Shown piece by piece: positions 28,601-36,837 of a stretch of 64,000 bases of DNA. Made by a program: the position numbers and the translations under genes. The notes under the pieces were generated by a model that worked only from the letters and a program-made list of their open reading frames with translations, was not told the DNA's origin and ran no database searches. The stretch is from positions 62,001-126,000 of IMG/VR virus record IMGVR_UViG_3300034101_005859; one strand, written 5' to 3'. The DNA comes from a virus. The stretch's first letter is position 1. Each line of letters opens with the position of its first letter.

Positions 28601-28695
28601 AACAACCTTGTTCATCCTCTACTCAATCTATGAAGAATATTTTAACTGCTAATTCTAAATAAAACATGATATCATTCAGAATATTCCTAGAAAAT
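28601..28695 (+). repeat. Direct repeat copy 2
   Basis: Copy of 28,088-28,181. Here the fragment of the small membrane gene has no start of its own, so it is a by-product of the duplication that placed a second promoter box and tag in front of the next gene. Confidence 0.85.
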
Positions 28696-28962
28696 AAAAA
28701 CAAAAAACAACTAGTCGGAAATTGCGTCAATTCATTCGACGAAGACGGAAACTGCACAATCCCACAAATTCCATACAAAGACACCACACAATTCGCCCAA
28801 TCTGAAGAAAATGCAACACAAATAAATAAAGACCAATTCATGCAAAATGTCAATTTGCCAAATAATCTTAAAGACATAGATGCTATCTATCTCCACGATA
28901 AAAATCATGATTTGTTTATGCTATACGATGACGAAAAAGATGTTCATTATTTCTTCGTGTGA
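28666..28962 (+). CDS. Tagged small acidic protein
   Basis: 98 residues; tag MISFRIFLEN identical to the preceding gene because of the duplication. The body is Asp/Asn-rich and unlike its neighbour, with a beta-rich C-terminus. It overlaps nothing and ends 14 nt before the next gene. No family recognised. Confidence 0.65.
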   Translation: MISFRIFLENKNKKQLVGNCVNSFDEDGNCTIPQIPYKDTTQFAQSEENATQINKDQFMQNVNLPNNLKDIDAIYLHDKNHDLFMLYDDEKDVHYFFV

Positions 28963-28976
28963 TACTAAATATCAAC

Positions 28977-30437
28977 ATGAATAATTCAAAAACATTTTCA
29001 TTCAAAGAATGGTTTTTTAATGAATCCAAAGCAATTATTTTTCCACCAGAAATACAACAAAAATTGCATGAAATTGCAAACAAAATGCTGCCAATACTAA
29101 TTGAACTAAAAAAAGAAGAAGGCAAAATAGAATCAGATAAATACAAATTTGTTGATACAATTGAATTTAATGATCCTTATCAAAACAAAAAAAGAACATA
29201 TGATGTTTGGGCAGTTAGAACAATTGAATCAAAAAGTAAAACTGGTGGCTGGCAACAAGCTTTTTCCCAAAGACCACATATAGTAATTACAACAAATATG
29301 GCATTTCCAGAATTAGAAAAAAATCAACAATGGTTGGATTCTTTGGAAAAAGGAACATCGCATGAAATAATTTACAAATTCGTCTATAATAACAAAGAAA
29401 AAGTACTAGAAGATTTATACGATACTTTATCTCATGAACTAGCTCACGCATACGACCCAACTTTATCAAAAGGATATAGATATAAAAGTGGTTCTCCTGA
29501 AGAATATATGAAAAAAGAAAAAGCATTAAGAGGCAGAGGTCCAATATCAACCCTTTTAGACAAAACTGGTGTTGGTAAATTGTTTGGCAGAAAAAACCCA
29601 GAAGAAGAATTTCAACAACATCTAAAAGATTCAGAAAAAACAAAACTCGCTCCTTATTTGTCTGCTTCTGAACACGATGGTACAGAAGAAGGAAGAAAAA
29701 AAGCATTCGGCAAATATTTTGAACAAGAACCAGAATTCATAGCAAATGTATCTGGATGGGCTAACTATGTCATCAATTACGCAAGACAATCTATCAAAAA
29801 TGACGACCCAAGCGCAATGGTTATAAAACAAATAACAGTTTTCAAAGACTTGATAAATTATATCAGAGAAGGAAAATCACATAGAGAAAAATTTAATCCT
29901 TTAATTCAATCAAATGGATTCAAAGATGTAAAATCTTACATGACTAGGTTTAAGGAAAAGAAACCAAGCATGTACAGAAAACTACTTGAAAAAATATCAA
30001 ATGTTGCACTTGAAGCTTATAACATAATAAGCAAACATATCAAAGACAACAACATAGAATCACAAGTCACGCCAGAAATAAGAAAATGGTTACATGAAAA
30101 TAAAATTGTTGATCCATCAATAAAAGTAACTCGTATCCTTAAGACGATAGGAGCAAAAAATATCAACACACAAGAACAGTATTCGGGAACCATCAAACAA
30201 CAAACAATTAATTTCCGTACAAACAAATCAAATGTACACAACAAAAAATATAAAACAGATGAATATAAATTTATGATAAGATATGAATATCCAAAAAACT
30301 CAGTCGATGAAAAAATGTTAAACAACTTGGAATATGTTATCTCTATACCAGATGATAATAACTATGAATTCGTACCAATCAAAAAAGTAAAAGGAATTGC
30401 AAATCTTGAAAGTTACATGACAGAAGTATTAAGATAA
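28977..30437 (+). CDS. Tagged zinc-metalloprotease-like protein
   Basis: 486 residues from MNNSKTFSFKEWFFNE, a slightly extended tag; ACTAAATA lies 5 nt before the ATG. H153-E-L-A-H157 within LSHELAHAYD is the zinc motif, and a downstream EPEFIANVSGW supplies a likely glutamate ligand, the HExxH-plus-E gluzincin-like layout. The C-terminal ~200 residues are Lys/Ile-rich with no motif. A packaged protease could be injected to cut host proteins. Confidence 0.7.
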   Translation: MNNSKTFSFKEWFFNESKAIIFPPEIQQKLHEIANKMLPILIELKKEEGKIESDKYKFVDTIEFNDPYQNKKRTYDVWAVRTIESKSKTGGWQQAFSQRPHIVITTNMAFPELEKNQQWLDSLEKGTSHEIIYKFVYNNKEKVLEDLYDTLSHELAHAYDPTLSKGYRYKSGSPEEYMKKEKALRGRGPISTLLDKTGVGKLFGRKNPEEEFQQHLKDSEKTKLAPYLSASEHDGTEEGRKKAFGKYFEQEPEFIANVSGWANYVINYARQSIKNDDPSAMVIKQITVFKDLINYIREGKSHREKFNPLIQSNGFKDVKSYMTRFKEKKPSMYRKLLEKISNVALEAYNIISKHIKDNNIESQVTPEIRKWLHENKIVDPSIKVTRILKTIGAKNINTQEQYSGTIKQQTINFRTNKSNVHNKKYKTDEYKFMIRYEYPKNSVDEKMLNNLEYVISIPDDNNYEFVPIKKVKGIANLESYMTEVLR

Positions 30438-30473
30438 TGTTAAAAAATTAGTTTCAATATGATTAAATAAAAT

Positions 30474-30881
30474 ATGACCAGCTTCAAAAAATTTTTAGAA
30501 AACCAAATTCCACCAAATGCAATACCACTCAATATAGATGATATATATATAACTAAAATAAAAGCAGGAGATGGAATAAACTATATCATCTATGATAATG
30601 AAAAAATGATCGGACATATAAGCGGATTTGAACAAGAATTCGGTCAATTCAAAAATATGTTCCATCTATACAAAACCGAACTGAAATCCGAAACCAGAAA
30701 TGACCAAAAATACCAAAACAAAAACATCTACAGAACAGCTATTCAAAAAGTAGCTAACCTTTACTCCAAAGGTCTATTCGTAAACAAATATGAAGCATCT
30801 TCATTATTACGAAAATCACTAGAAAAAATGAACACATACGAATTAGTCAATGACGAAGTCATAACCATTAAACCAGAATAA
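30474..30881 (+). CDS. Tagged protein, possible GNAT-like fold
   Basis: 135 residues; tag MTSFKKFLEN, box ATTAAATA 4 nt upstream. A strand pair (YIIYDNEKMIGHISG) followed by helices resembles the core of acyltransferases, but the acetyl-CoA loop is not clear. Function not assigned. Confidence 0.6.
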   Translation: MTSFKKFLENQIPPNAIPLNIDDIYITKIKAGDGINYIIYDNEKMIGHISGFEQEFGQFKNMFHLYKTELKSETRNDQKYQNKNIYRTAIQKVANLYSKGLFVNKYEASSLLRKSLEKMNTYELVNDEVITIKPE

Positions 30882-30892
30882 GGAATATTCTA

Positions 30893-31402
30893 ATGATCAA
30901 TTTCAAACAATTTTTAATCGAAGACCAAATACTAAGAAGCCAATTAGAAAATCCTGAATATGAGGTTGTCATAACTGGAAGAACAATAGACCAACCAACT
31001 CTCGAAATAAAAAACATAGGTTCAATAAGACTTTATTGGAATTCAAAATATTACTCAGTACATAGCATAAAAGGTCAATCAAAAGGAGCAGGAACAATTT
31101 TATACTTTGCCGCCCTTGAATTCGTAGTCAAATACGCAATAAAACCAGTAAACGCACTACTAGCATCAGACACAACACTATCTCCAGATGCAATAAGAAC
31201 AAGAAAAAGAATACAAGACCACTACGGACAATTTATAACTGTTTACCCACACCCAGAACTAAAAAATGTCAAAAAACACAACTGGACAGACGAAAGATTA
31301 CCCGCAACTCCCGAAGAAGCAAGCATGTGGAGACTCAAAACTCTTAACCACCCATTCTACTTCAAATTCATTTCAGAAAATCCACAAGTAATCATAAACT
31401 AA
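30893..31402 (+). CDS. Tagged protein, possible acyltransferase-like
   Basis: 169 residues; tag MINFKQFLIE. This gene has an SD (AAGGA), unlike most tagged genes. GQSKGAGTILYFAALEF resembles motif A of GNAT acetyltransferases (R/Q-x-x-G-x-G/A). The downstream half is helical and basic. Spacing to the previous gene is 11 nt, which suits SD-based coupling. Confidence 0.6.
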   Translation: MINFKQFLIEDQILRSQLENPEYEVVITGRTIDQPTLEIKNIGSIRLYWNSKYYSVHSIKGQSKGAGTILYFAALEFVVKYAIKPVNALLASDTTLSPDAIRTRKRIQDHYGQFITVYPHPELKNVKKHNWTDERLPATPEEASMWRLKTLNHPFYFKFISENPQVIIN

Positions 31403-31435
31403 ACAATTATCAACTTGATAAAATCATAAAAATAA

Positions 31436-31443
31436 ACTAAATA
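31436..31443 (+). promoter_or_regulatory. ACTAAATA box before tagged gene 31,449
   Basis: Box ends 5 nt before the ATG; no SD. Confidence 0.5.
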
Positions 31444-31448
31444 TTATC

Positions 31449-32039
31449 ATGATATCCTTCAAAAAATTCATCGAAAATAGAACAAATAGACCACAAAGTG
31501 AACCATCATATGGTAATTTTTCCAATATGAACTCGCAATACATCAAGGAAGGAACCAAGATATACAGAGGTGTCAGATTGCCAGTTGAATCACGAAAAAT
31601 GAAAATCAGAGATATTCTCATTCAAGGAACAGAATTCAAAAAAAATAAAGGTCAATCAGACCCTTGGAGTCTTGAATTTCCAGTTGCTGAAAGATTCGCA
31701 ACTGGAAGCGCAATAAGCTCACAAGGATACCTTCTAGGAAAAGAAAATACAGTCAACATTATCGTAGAAGCAGAACTTGATGGGCCAAACAGAGATCAAA
31801 TAGATTGGAAACAGTGGGGCAAAACTATACTTGGACATGGAGTTTCTAAAGGATCTGATGTTGAATCATATTGGAACCCACACAAAATAGGTCAAGTCGG
31901 AATAGAAGATTCACACATCGAAAACGAAGTTCCTATACTCCACTCTGCTTATCCAACACTCAAATTGATAGCAATATATGTCAAAAACCCAGAAACAAAA
32001 AAATGGACTAAAAAAACAGAACCAGAAATATTAGGATAA
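31449..32039 (+). CDS. Tagged ADP-ribosyltransferase-like protein (R-S-E type)
   Basis: 196 residues; tag MISFKKFIEN. The three ART elements are in order: R40 in KIYRGV, S74 in SDPWSLEF, and E158-x-E160 in HIENEVPIL. This is the R-S-E arrangement of arginine-type ADP-ribosyltransferases, the class of T4 Alt, which is packaged and injected to modify host RNA polymerase. The tag plus ART layout makes this the clearest Alt analogue in the window. Confidence 0.65.
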   Translation: MISFKKFIENRTNRPQSEPSYGNFSNMNSQYIKEGTKIYRGVRLPVESRKMKIRDILIQGTEFKKNKGQSDPWSLEFPVAERFATGSAISSQGYLLGKENTVNIIVEAELDGPNRDQIDWKQWGKTILGHGVSKGSDVESYWNPHKIGQVGIEDSHIENEVPILHSAYPTLKLIAIYVKNPETKKWTKKTEPEILG

Positions 32040-32115
32040 ATAAATAAGAAAACAAATCTAGTATCATATCACATCCAAGCTATGAAACAAGAAATTTAAG
32101 AAAATTCAAACAAAA

Positions 32116-32123
32116 ACTAAATA
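32116..32123 (+). promoter_or_regulatory. ACTAAATA box before tagged gene 32,128
   Basis: Box ends 4 nt before the ATG; the ~20 bases around box and ATG are nearly identical to those at 32,988-33,007. Confidence 0.5.
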
Positions 32124-32127
32124 AACC

Positions 32128-32970
32128 ATGATCACCTTCAAACAATTTCTCGAAGGAAAAGCAGAAAATAGGGCCTATTCCCTAGTAAGAGCAAAATTTA
32201 ACCAACCACTTACATTACAAAATTCTGTCCTATTTCCTGTTTCACATGGTCAAGAAGTAGTAACTGACGACCAAAGTGTCAATAAAATGAAAGATTTAAT
32301 GCAAAAAGGCACTACTGTTTGGCATGAAGGAAATCAGGCTGAACATATTGTTGTCGATTTCCTGCAAAAAAACCAATTAGAAAACCTGCCTCTTCTTTCA
32401 TGGGAGCCAGAAGAACATGGTAAAAAAATTAACTCTCAAGGATCGTTGTTAAATGATATCTTCGGCGGAGATACGAAAAATATGTTGTATATGATATACT
32501 CACATCCAGATGTTGCAAATAAGATGGCAAAAGGTGGTCATCAAATTAAAAATAACCATAAAAAAGGAACTTCTCAAATAAAGTGGAATTCTACATCTTC
32601 TTATATTCCTACAATTTTAGAATTGTTAATTAAATCATCTAGTGGCGATCAACAAGCATGGGCATCTAAATCAGCACAAGCATCACCTGAAAATATAAGA
32701 AAATTACTTTCACAAACACCACATTTGTCTGTAATGCTTGATATGGAAGCAACACCGCAAAATATGCACAAGTTTTTGAGTCTAGGACAAAACTTGGCTT
32801 ATAATATATTTTATGTCAAAGGGCGAACAAACACAAACCAACTTGCAAATTTGGAGTCAGAGGTTCAAATCCAGCGTGATACTCATTTATTAGAATTAAT
32901 GAAAAATCAAGGAGGTATATTTTTCGCTGGTAGCGATCATGTTGGCAATGTGAGAAAAATTCTGAAATGA
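32128..32970 (+). CDS. Tagged protein, function unknown
   Basis: 280 residues; tag MITFKQFLEG. The body is alpha/beta with a Gly/Ser-rich middle and a C-terminal FFAGSDHVGNVRKIL segment. No recognised motif. It probably belongs to the packaged set. Confidence 0.65.
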   Translation: MITFKQFLEGKAENRAYSLVRAKFNQPLTLQNSVLFPVSHGQEVVTDDQSVNKMKDLMQKGTTVWHEGNQAEHIVVDFLQKNQLENLPLLSWEPEEHGKKINSQGSLLNDIFGGDTKNMLYMIYSHPDVANKMAKGGHQIKNNHKKGTSQIKWNSTSSYIPTILELLIKSSSGDQQAWASKSAQASPENIRKLLSQTPHLSVMLDMEATPQNMHKFLSLGQNLAYNIFYVKGRTNTNQLANLESEVQIQRDTHLLELMKNQGGIFFAGSDHVGNVRKILK

Positions 32971-32987
32971 TAAAACCATAAACAAAA

Positions 32988-32995
32988 ACTAAATA
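32988..32995 (+). promoter_or_regulatory. ACTAAATA box before tagged gene 33,000
   Basis: Box ends 4 nt before the ATG; no SD. Confidence 0.5.
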
Positions 32996-32999
32996 AACC

Positions 33000-33503
33000 A
33001 TGATCACCTTCAAACAATTTGTCGAAAATCAAGACAAGATGAGTGCTATAAACACACAACAAGCACTTCAGGGAAAACCACAACAATGGATACAAGCATT
33101 AACAAAACTTCCATCAATTCTTCAAAAAGAAATTCTAGACGAAAGAAAAGAACCAACACAAGAAGACATTGATTGGGTCTCTTCTTTTCAAGTCGGACCA
33201 GAACCAGTTAAATACAACATGACCGATTTGCTTAAAAACCCAAACAACCTTTCATCAATAACACGAACTCCATCAGAAGTTGTTCAAGAAATAAATCAAA
33301 AATGGGGATTACAAATAAAACCGGGAAAGGTTTATGATCCAACACCTAATCGATATAAGGACACGGCACTAAAATTCACTGGAGAAACAGCTAAACCTTC
33401 CGTAATGGTAGATGGGGAAATTGTTTTTGGAGTAGGTCGCTTTATTTCTGCCCTTTTAAGAGGCGATAAACAAATGATGGTGTGGGACATCAAAACAAAA
33501 TAA
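33000..33503 (+). CDS. Tagged protein with degenerate ParB-like C-terminus
   Basis: 167 residues; tag MITFKQFVEN. The C-terminal VMVDGEIVFGVGRFISALLRGD resembles the ParB/Srx D-G-x-x-R helix-turn, but His is absent and the Arg is shifted. The middle is Pro- and Gln-rich. Function unknown. Confidence 0.6.
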   Translation: MITFKQFVENQDKMSAINTQQALQGKPQQWIQALTKLPSILQKEILDERKEPTQEDIDWVSSFQVGPEPVKYNMTDLLKNPNNLSSITRTPSEVVQEINQKWGLQIKPGKVYDPTPNRYKDTALKFTGETAKPSVMVDGEIVFGVGRFISALLRGDKQMMVWDIKTK

Positions 33504-33545
33504 ATATATCACCTCATATATTTACAAACAAAAAATAAATAAACC

Positions 33546-33593
33546 ATGATAACATTCAAACAATTCCTAGAATTACAACATTTTTTTGTTTAA
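33546..33593 (+). pseudogene. Orphan tag: 15-codon remnant
   Basis: A TAAATA box, 4-nt spacer and ATG lead into MITFKQFLEL, a perfect tag, which stops after only five more codons. It is probably what is left of a deleted tagged gene, or a tag cassette waiting for a new body. The next tagged gene starts 13 nt later. Confidence 0.7.
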
Positions 33594-33606
33594 GGATAAA
33601 TATAAC

Positions 33607-34641
33607 ATGACTACTTTCAAACAATGGCTTCTTAAAGAAGAAATTGACAGTAATGGCAAAACAGCAATAGTTTATCATAGAACCGACGAAATTGAAAATG
33701 CACTTTCAATACTCCAACATGGATCTAAATCCGATTATGATAAAGACGACCCTATGTTATCCAAGTATCCTATGTTATCCAATTTTGATAAAAGCTTTCA
33801 ACCAAATAGTATGTTCTTCGTCTTTGATCTTGAAAGCACTATGGGAAAGGCAGAAACTTACGGAAATGCTATAATAAAATTCAAAATCACTGATCTTGAT
33901 AAATATCTTGTATTCCATACAAATATGGCTAAAAGAATTCATGGCGACAATTACAAATTAAGTGATCAACTTAGGAAATTCAAAATTTCACAAAAATTCA
34001 CACAAAATTATCTTGATGATATAGACGAAAAACTAGTCACAAATCAATATAACCACATCACTGATGTTAATCCTTTTTTAATTGAAAACGAATGGATAAA
34101 AAGTAAAATAAAAGGCGTTATTTATTGGGGATATGATGATGGATATTGCTTGCTTAAATTCCGTCCAGTAAATGACGGAACAATTACTATGATCGGATAT
34201 GCGACCGACCCACACAAATATTATGAAAAAGATGGGATGATAAAAAGCAAAAATAGAATGAAAGATTTAGAAAAATCTCAAAATTGGACAACATCAACAG
34301 ATATAGCCAAATTCAAATCTATTGATAAAACCCCATACGGACAAAGAGAAAAATATCTTAAAATAAAAGAAAAAAATCCAACTGTCTTGGAAATAATCAA
34401 AAAACTTAAACTAGAGAAAAATATTGAAAAAGATGAATTATTAAAAATAATGAATTCTGTTAAAAATAAAGACGAATTTGCAAAAATGATTATACAAAAT
34501 AAAAAAGAATTAACAGTTGATGATATTTCATTGTTAATGAAATATTCAACAGACTTCTGGGGAATTTGTTCATTTATAATGAAGAATAGACCAGAATTGT
34601 CTAATTATGTTTCTCAAGCTATGTCTCGTTCTCGTAGATAA
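33607..34641 (+). CDS. Tagged protein, ADP-ribosyltransferase-like N-terminal pattern
   Basis: 344 residues; tag MTTFKQWLLK; GGATAAATA box 4 nt before the ATG. The pattern VYHRTDEIENALSILQHGS, then MFFVFDLES, recalls ART-like folds (Tyr-His-Arg, then I-L-x-x-G). The C-terminal ~90 residues are helical and Lys-rich and may be a separate domain. Assignment is weak. Confidence 0.6.
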   Translation: MTTFKQWLLKEEIDSNGKTAIVYHRTDEIENALSILQHGSKSDYDKDDPMLSKYPMLSNFDKSFQPNSMFFVFDLESTMGKAETYGNAIIKFKITDLDKYLVFHTNMAKRIHGDNYKLSDQLRKFKISQKFTQNYLDDIDEKLVTNQYNHITDVNPFLIENEWIKSKIKGVIYWGYDDGYCLLKFRPVNDGTITMIGYATDPHKYYEKDGMIKSKNRMKDLEKSQNWTTSTDIAKFKSIDKTPYGQREKYLKIKEKNPTVLEIIKKLKLEKNIEKDELLKIMNSVKNKDEFAKMIIQNKKELTVDDISLLMKYSTDFWGICSFIMKNRPELSNYVSQAMSRSRR

Positions 34642-34675
34642 ACTTTATTTAACAGTTAACAAAATTCAAACACCA

Positions 34676-34683
34676 ACTAAATA
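34676..34683 (+). promoter_or_regulatory. ACTAAATA box before tagged gene 34,689
   Basis: Box ends 5 nt before the ATG; no SD. Confidence 0.5.
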
Positions 34684-34688
34684 TTACC

Positions 34689-35270
34689 ATGATCACATTC
34701 AAACAATTTCTCGAAAATCAAGAACAAAAAGAAGAACAACCACAAATAAAACAAAGATCAATACCAGTAGGTGGATTCGGAGGATGGAAAATTCACCTCA
34801 GAACAGGATTAGATGACAAAAAAAGAAACGATGCCTATAAACTTGTCCTAAAAATAATTGAAAATAGCGGCAACAAATGGAAATCAAAAATATTAGGAGG
34901 AGGTGAACCAGACGAAAAAGATATTACCATCTACTGCGGACCAAAAGAAGAAGTCAACAGAGCAGCTATGTACATTAAAAACATGCCAGAACTATATGAC
35001 ATGCTGGAGCCACCAGAACCAGATTCTGATGTTTCAAAAGGTAATATTGAAATATTACCAAAAATTTACGCAAGATTTAGCGCATCAATACTAAACACTT
35101 CACCATATACATTCAGTCAATACGGCTGCAAAGGATGGTCTATGTTATATTCTGAAATGCTTAATAGTGGACAAGCTCGTATGGGTAATCGAATATTCGA
35201 CAAAGAAAAAGCTTGCAAAAAATCTTACCTCGTATTATCAAAATTATTCGGCACAGATTTTACTGGATGA
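34689..35270 (+). CDS. Tagged protein, function unknown
   Basis: 193 residues; tag MITFKQFLEN followed by a Gln/Glu linker. The core holds WKIHLRTGLDDKKRNDAYK, then DITIYCG, giving an alpha/beta domain of unknown type; faint resemblance to type III effector-like folds cannot be tested here. A C-terminal KGWSMLYSEML helix is present. Confidence 0.65.
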   Translation: MITFKQFLENQEQKEEQPQIKQRSIPVGGFGGWKIHLRTGLDDKKRNDAYKLVLKIIENSGNKWKSKILGGGEPDEKDITIYCGPKEEVNRAAMYIKNMPELYDMLEPPEPDSDVSKGNIEILPKIYARFSASILNTSPYTFSQYGCKGWSMLYSEMLNSGQARMGNRIFDKEKACKKSYLVLSKLFGTDFTG

Positions 35271-35284
35271 CAATAAATATTACC

Positions 35285-35878
35285 ATGAAAACATTCAAGC
35301 AATTCATGGAAAATAAATTTTTCATATACAAAGAAAATAATGAATATGATGAATACATCTTATCTAAAGAAAAATATGAAAAAGAAATGGAAAAATATAA
35401 AAAAGAACTAGATGAATACAAAAATCAATCCAGATCAATAAAAAAAGAATTCGCACAAAAATTAATGGACGCAGCAAACAAAAATTGGGACGAAGGAAAA
35501 AATGTAATATTCAACACAATGACAAAAACATCAGTAGTTACACCAAAAAACAGAAGCGCAATAAGAATAAATGGATCAGAACTGGAAATAGCATCAGGCA
35601 AAAAATGGACAAGCCTTTCTGGACAACCAACACTCACTATGGCTTATAATCTGAATATTCAACCACCAAATATGCCAGATAAACCAGATAAACCCGAAGA
35701 ACCAGATGAACCATTAGCTTATAAACTAACTCCAGATCAATATGTCAATATCAAAGGAGGTGAAGAATTATGGAGAAATGTACACAAACAAGCAATTGCA
35801 CACGAACTAGAATCAAACCTAGTTGAACCAAATGACTATCAAAAAATATTCGACCTTTACCCAGACCTTAAAAAATAA
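35285..35878 (+). CDS. Tagged coiled-coil protein
   Basis: 197 residues from MKTFKQFMEN; an in-frame ATG 72 nt upstream is rejected because the AATAAATA box and tag mark this start. Residues ~22-60 are a Lys/Glu/Tyr coiled coil. A Pro-Asp-Lys linker (PDKPDKPEEPDEP) separates a C-terminal helical domain. No family recognised. Confidence 0.65.
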   Translation: MKTFKQFMENKFFIYKENNEYDEYILSKEKYEKEMEKYKKELDEYKNQSRSIKKEFAQKLMDAANKNWDEGKNVIFNTMTKTSVVTPKNRSAIRINGSELEIASGKKWTSLSGQPTLTMAYNLNIQPPNMPDKPDKPEEPDEPLAYKLTPDQYVNIKGGEELWRNVHKQAIAHELESNLVEPNDYQKIFDLYPDLKK

Positions 35879-35885
35879 AAAAACC

Positions 35886-35893
35886 ACTAAATA
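35886..35893 (+). promoter_or_regulatory. ACTAAATA box before tagged gene 35,898
   Basis: Box ends 4 nt before the ATG; no SD. Confidence 0.5.
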
Positions 35894-35897
35894 AATC

Positions 35898-36278
35898 ATG
35901 AAAACATTCAAACAATTCCTAGAATCCTACAGAATGGAAGACCAGACATTCTCAGATAACAACGGAACATACTCAGTTCCAAAAATAGTCAAATACGCAA
36001 CAGAAAATAAATTAATACAAAATCTACCAATAGAACCACTACTTCACAACCTAGAACCATCTCCTCATGAATCAGGATCAGAACTTCCCGGCCACCCAGA
36101 ATTCATCGAAAGAGCAGAACAAACTGAACTCAAATACCCAATCATAGTAGTCCAATACCAAGACGGACTATTTATAGCTGACGGTGTACATAGACTCTAT
36201 AAAGCAAATTCCAAAAACCATAAAAATATCAAAGCATACCTAATCAACCAAAATGAACTAGAACAATTCAAAATGTAA
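35898..36278 (+). CDS. Tagged protein with ParB/Srx-like motif
   Basis: 126 residues; tag MKTFKQFLES. The C-terminal YPIIVVQYQDGLFIADGVHRLYKA contains the D-G-V-H-R core of the ParB/sulfiredoxin fold, close to the full motif. It is the last gene of the tagged block before the strand switch. Confidence 0.7.
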   Translation: MKTFKQFLESYRMEDQTFSDNNGTYSVPKIVKYATENKLIQNLPIEPLLHNLEPSPHESGSELPGHPEFIERAEQTELKYPIIVVQYQDGLFIADGVHRLYKANSKNHKNIKAYLINQNELEQFKM

Positions 36279-36582
36279 TACCATAATCAACAAAAATCCC
36301 CACTCCACATTTTTTTAAGATGCCATCATTATAAGATTTCAAACTTTTTCAGCATTTATCCAAAATTGTCAGGACTAAATCTTTGCAAAAATCTAGGAAA
36401 AATAAAAAAATGCTAATGAATAAAAAAGGAGGGGGTCATAGTAGGGACCGGCGGTAGGGTGGCTATCTGCTGCTATAACTTTTTAGCAAATAATTTTTGA
36501 ATTATTTTTTTTGTAAAAATATTTTTAGAGTACAAGTGTGTAAAAATATTTTAGAGTACAAGTGCGTAAAATAATTTTGAAA
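36279..36582. other. Strand-switch region with a GC-rich island
   Basis: About 300 bp between convergent gene blocks with no convincing gene. Most is very AT-rich, but 36,426-36,475 is G-rich (GGAGGGGG, then GGGACCGGCGG, GGTAGGGTGG). Two direct copies of the 18-bp motif AGAGTACAAGTGYGTAAA follow at about 36,527-36,570. Confidence 0.6.
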
Positions 36583-36627
36583 TAAAAAAAAGTAACACTG
36601 TGATGTCACTCGCATCACAGTGTTACT
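36583..36627 (-). terminator. Intrinsic terminator (15-bp perfect stem)
   Basis: Perfect inverted repeat AGTAACACTGTGATG with a 7-nt loop, then eight T on the minus strand. It ends the 29-residue gene unit. Confidence 0.9.
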
Positions 36628-36634
36628 AAATCTA

Positions 36635-36724
36635 TCATCCTGCAATCGTGTCATATAGACACGAAGCAGACATGATGGCCACCATTGTGGCCGTGAATAA
36701 AAATACAAAGTCAGCAAGATTCAT
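36635..36724 (-). CDS. 29-residue membrane peptide
   Basis: MNLADFVFLFTATMVAIMSA and nine more residues: one membrane helix. AAGGAG lies 6 nt before the ATG; an overlapping ATG 5 nt earlier stops at once. It has its own leader (R1) and terminator, so it is a complete unit despite its size. Confidence 0.7.
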   Translation of the reverse strand: MNLADFVFLFTATMVAIMSASCLYDTIAG

Positions 36725-36770
36725 TTCATTCTCCTTGTTGTTGGTTATCGTCACACATCTTACATCCATA

Positions 36771-36805
36771 TATCGGCTTTGCTTCTCCCCTTTCCGAAGC
36801 AGTTT
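36771..36805 (-). repeat. R1 structured leader, copy 1
   Basis: Minus-strand core is AAACTGCTTCGG, a short variable loop, then GAAGCAAAGCCGATA. GCTTC/GAAGC forms a stem (helix A). In this copy the bases before the core (CCCCTTTCC) can instead pair with the loop (GGAAAGGGG), forming helix B. R1 recurs 26 times between stop codons and the SD of the next gene. Confidence 0.9.
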
Positions 36806-36837
36806 GGAAAGGGGACATTGATGTCTATATTGTCATT

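Noticed and set aside
32850-32885. tRNA T-arm-like string (AGAGGTTCAAATCCAGC)
   Set aside because: The stem does not pair (only two pairs), no acceptor or anticodon arm is found, and it lies in frame inside a tagged gene.
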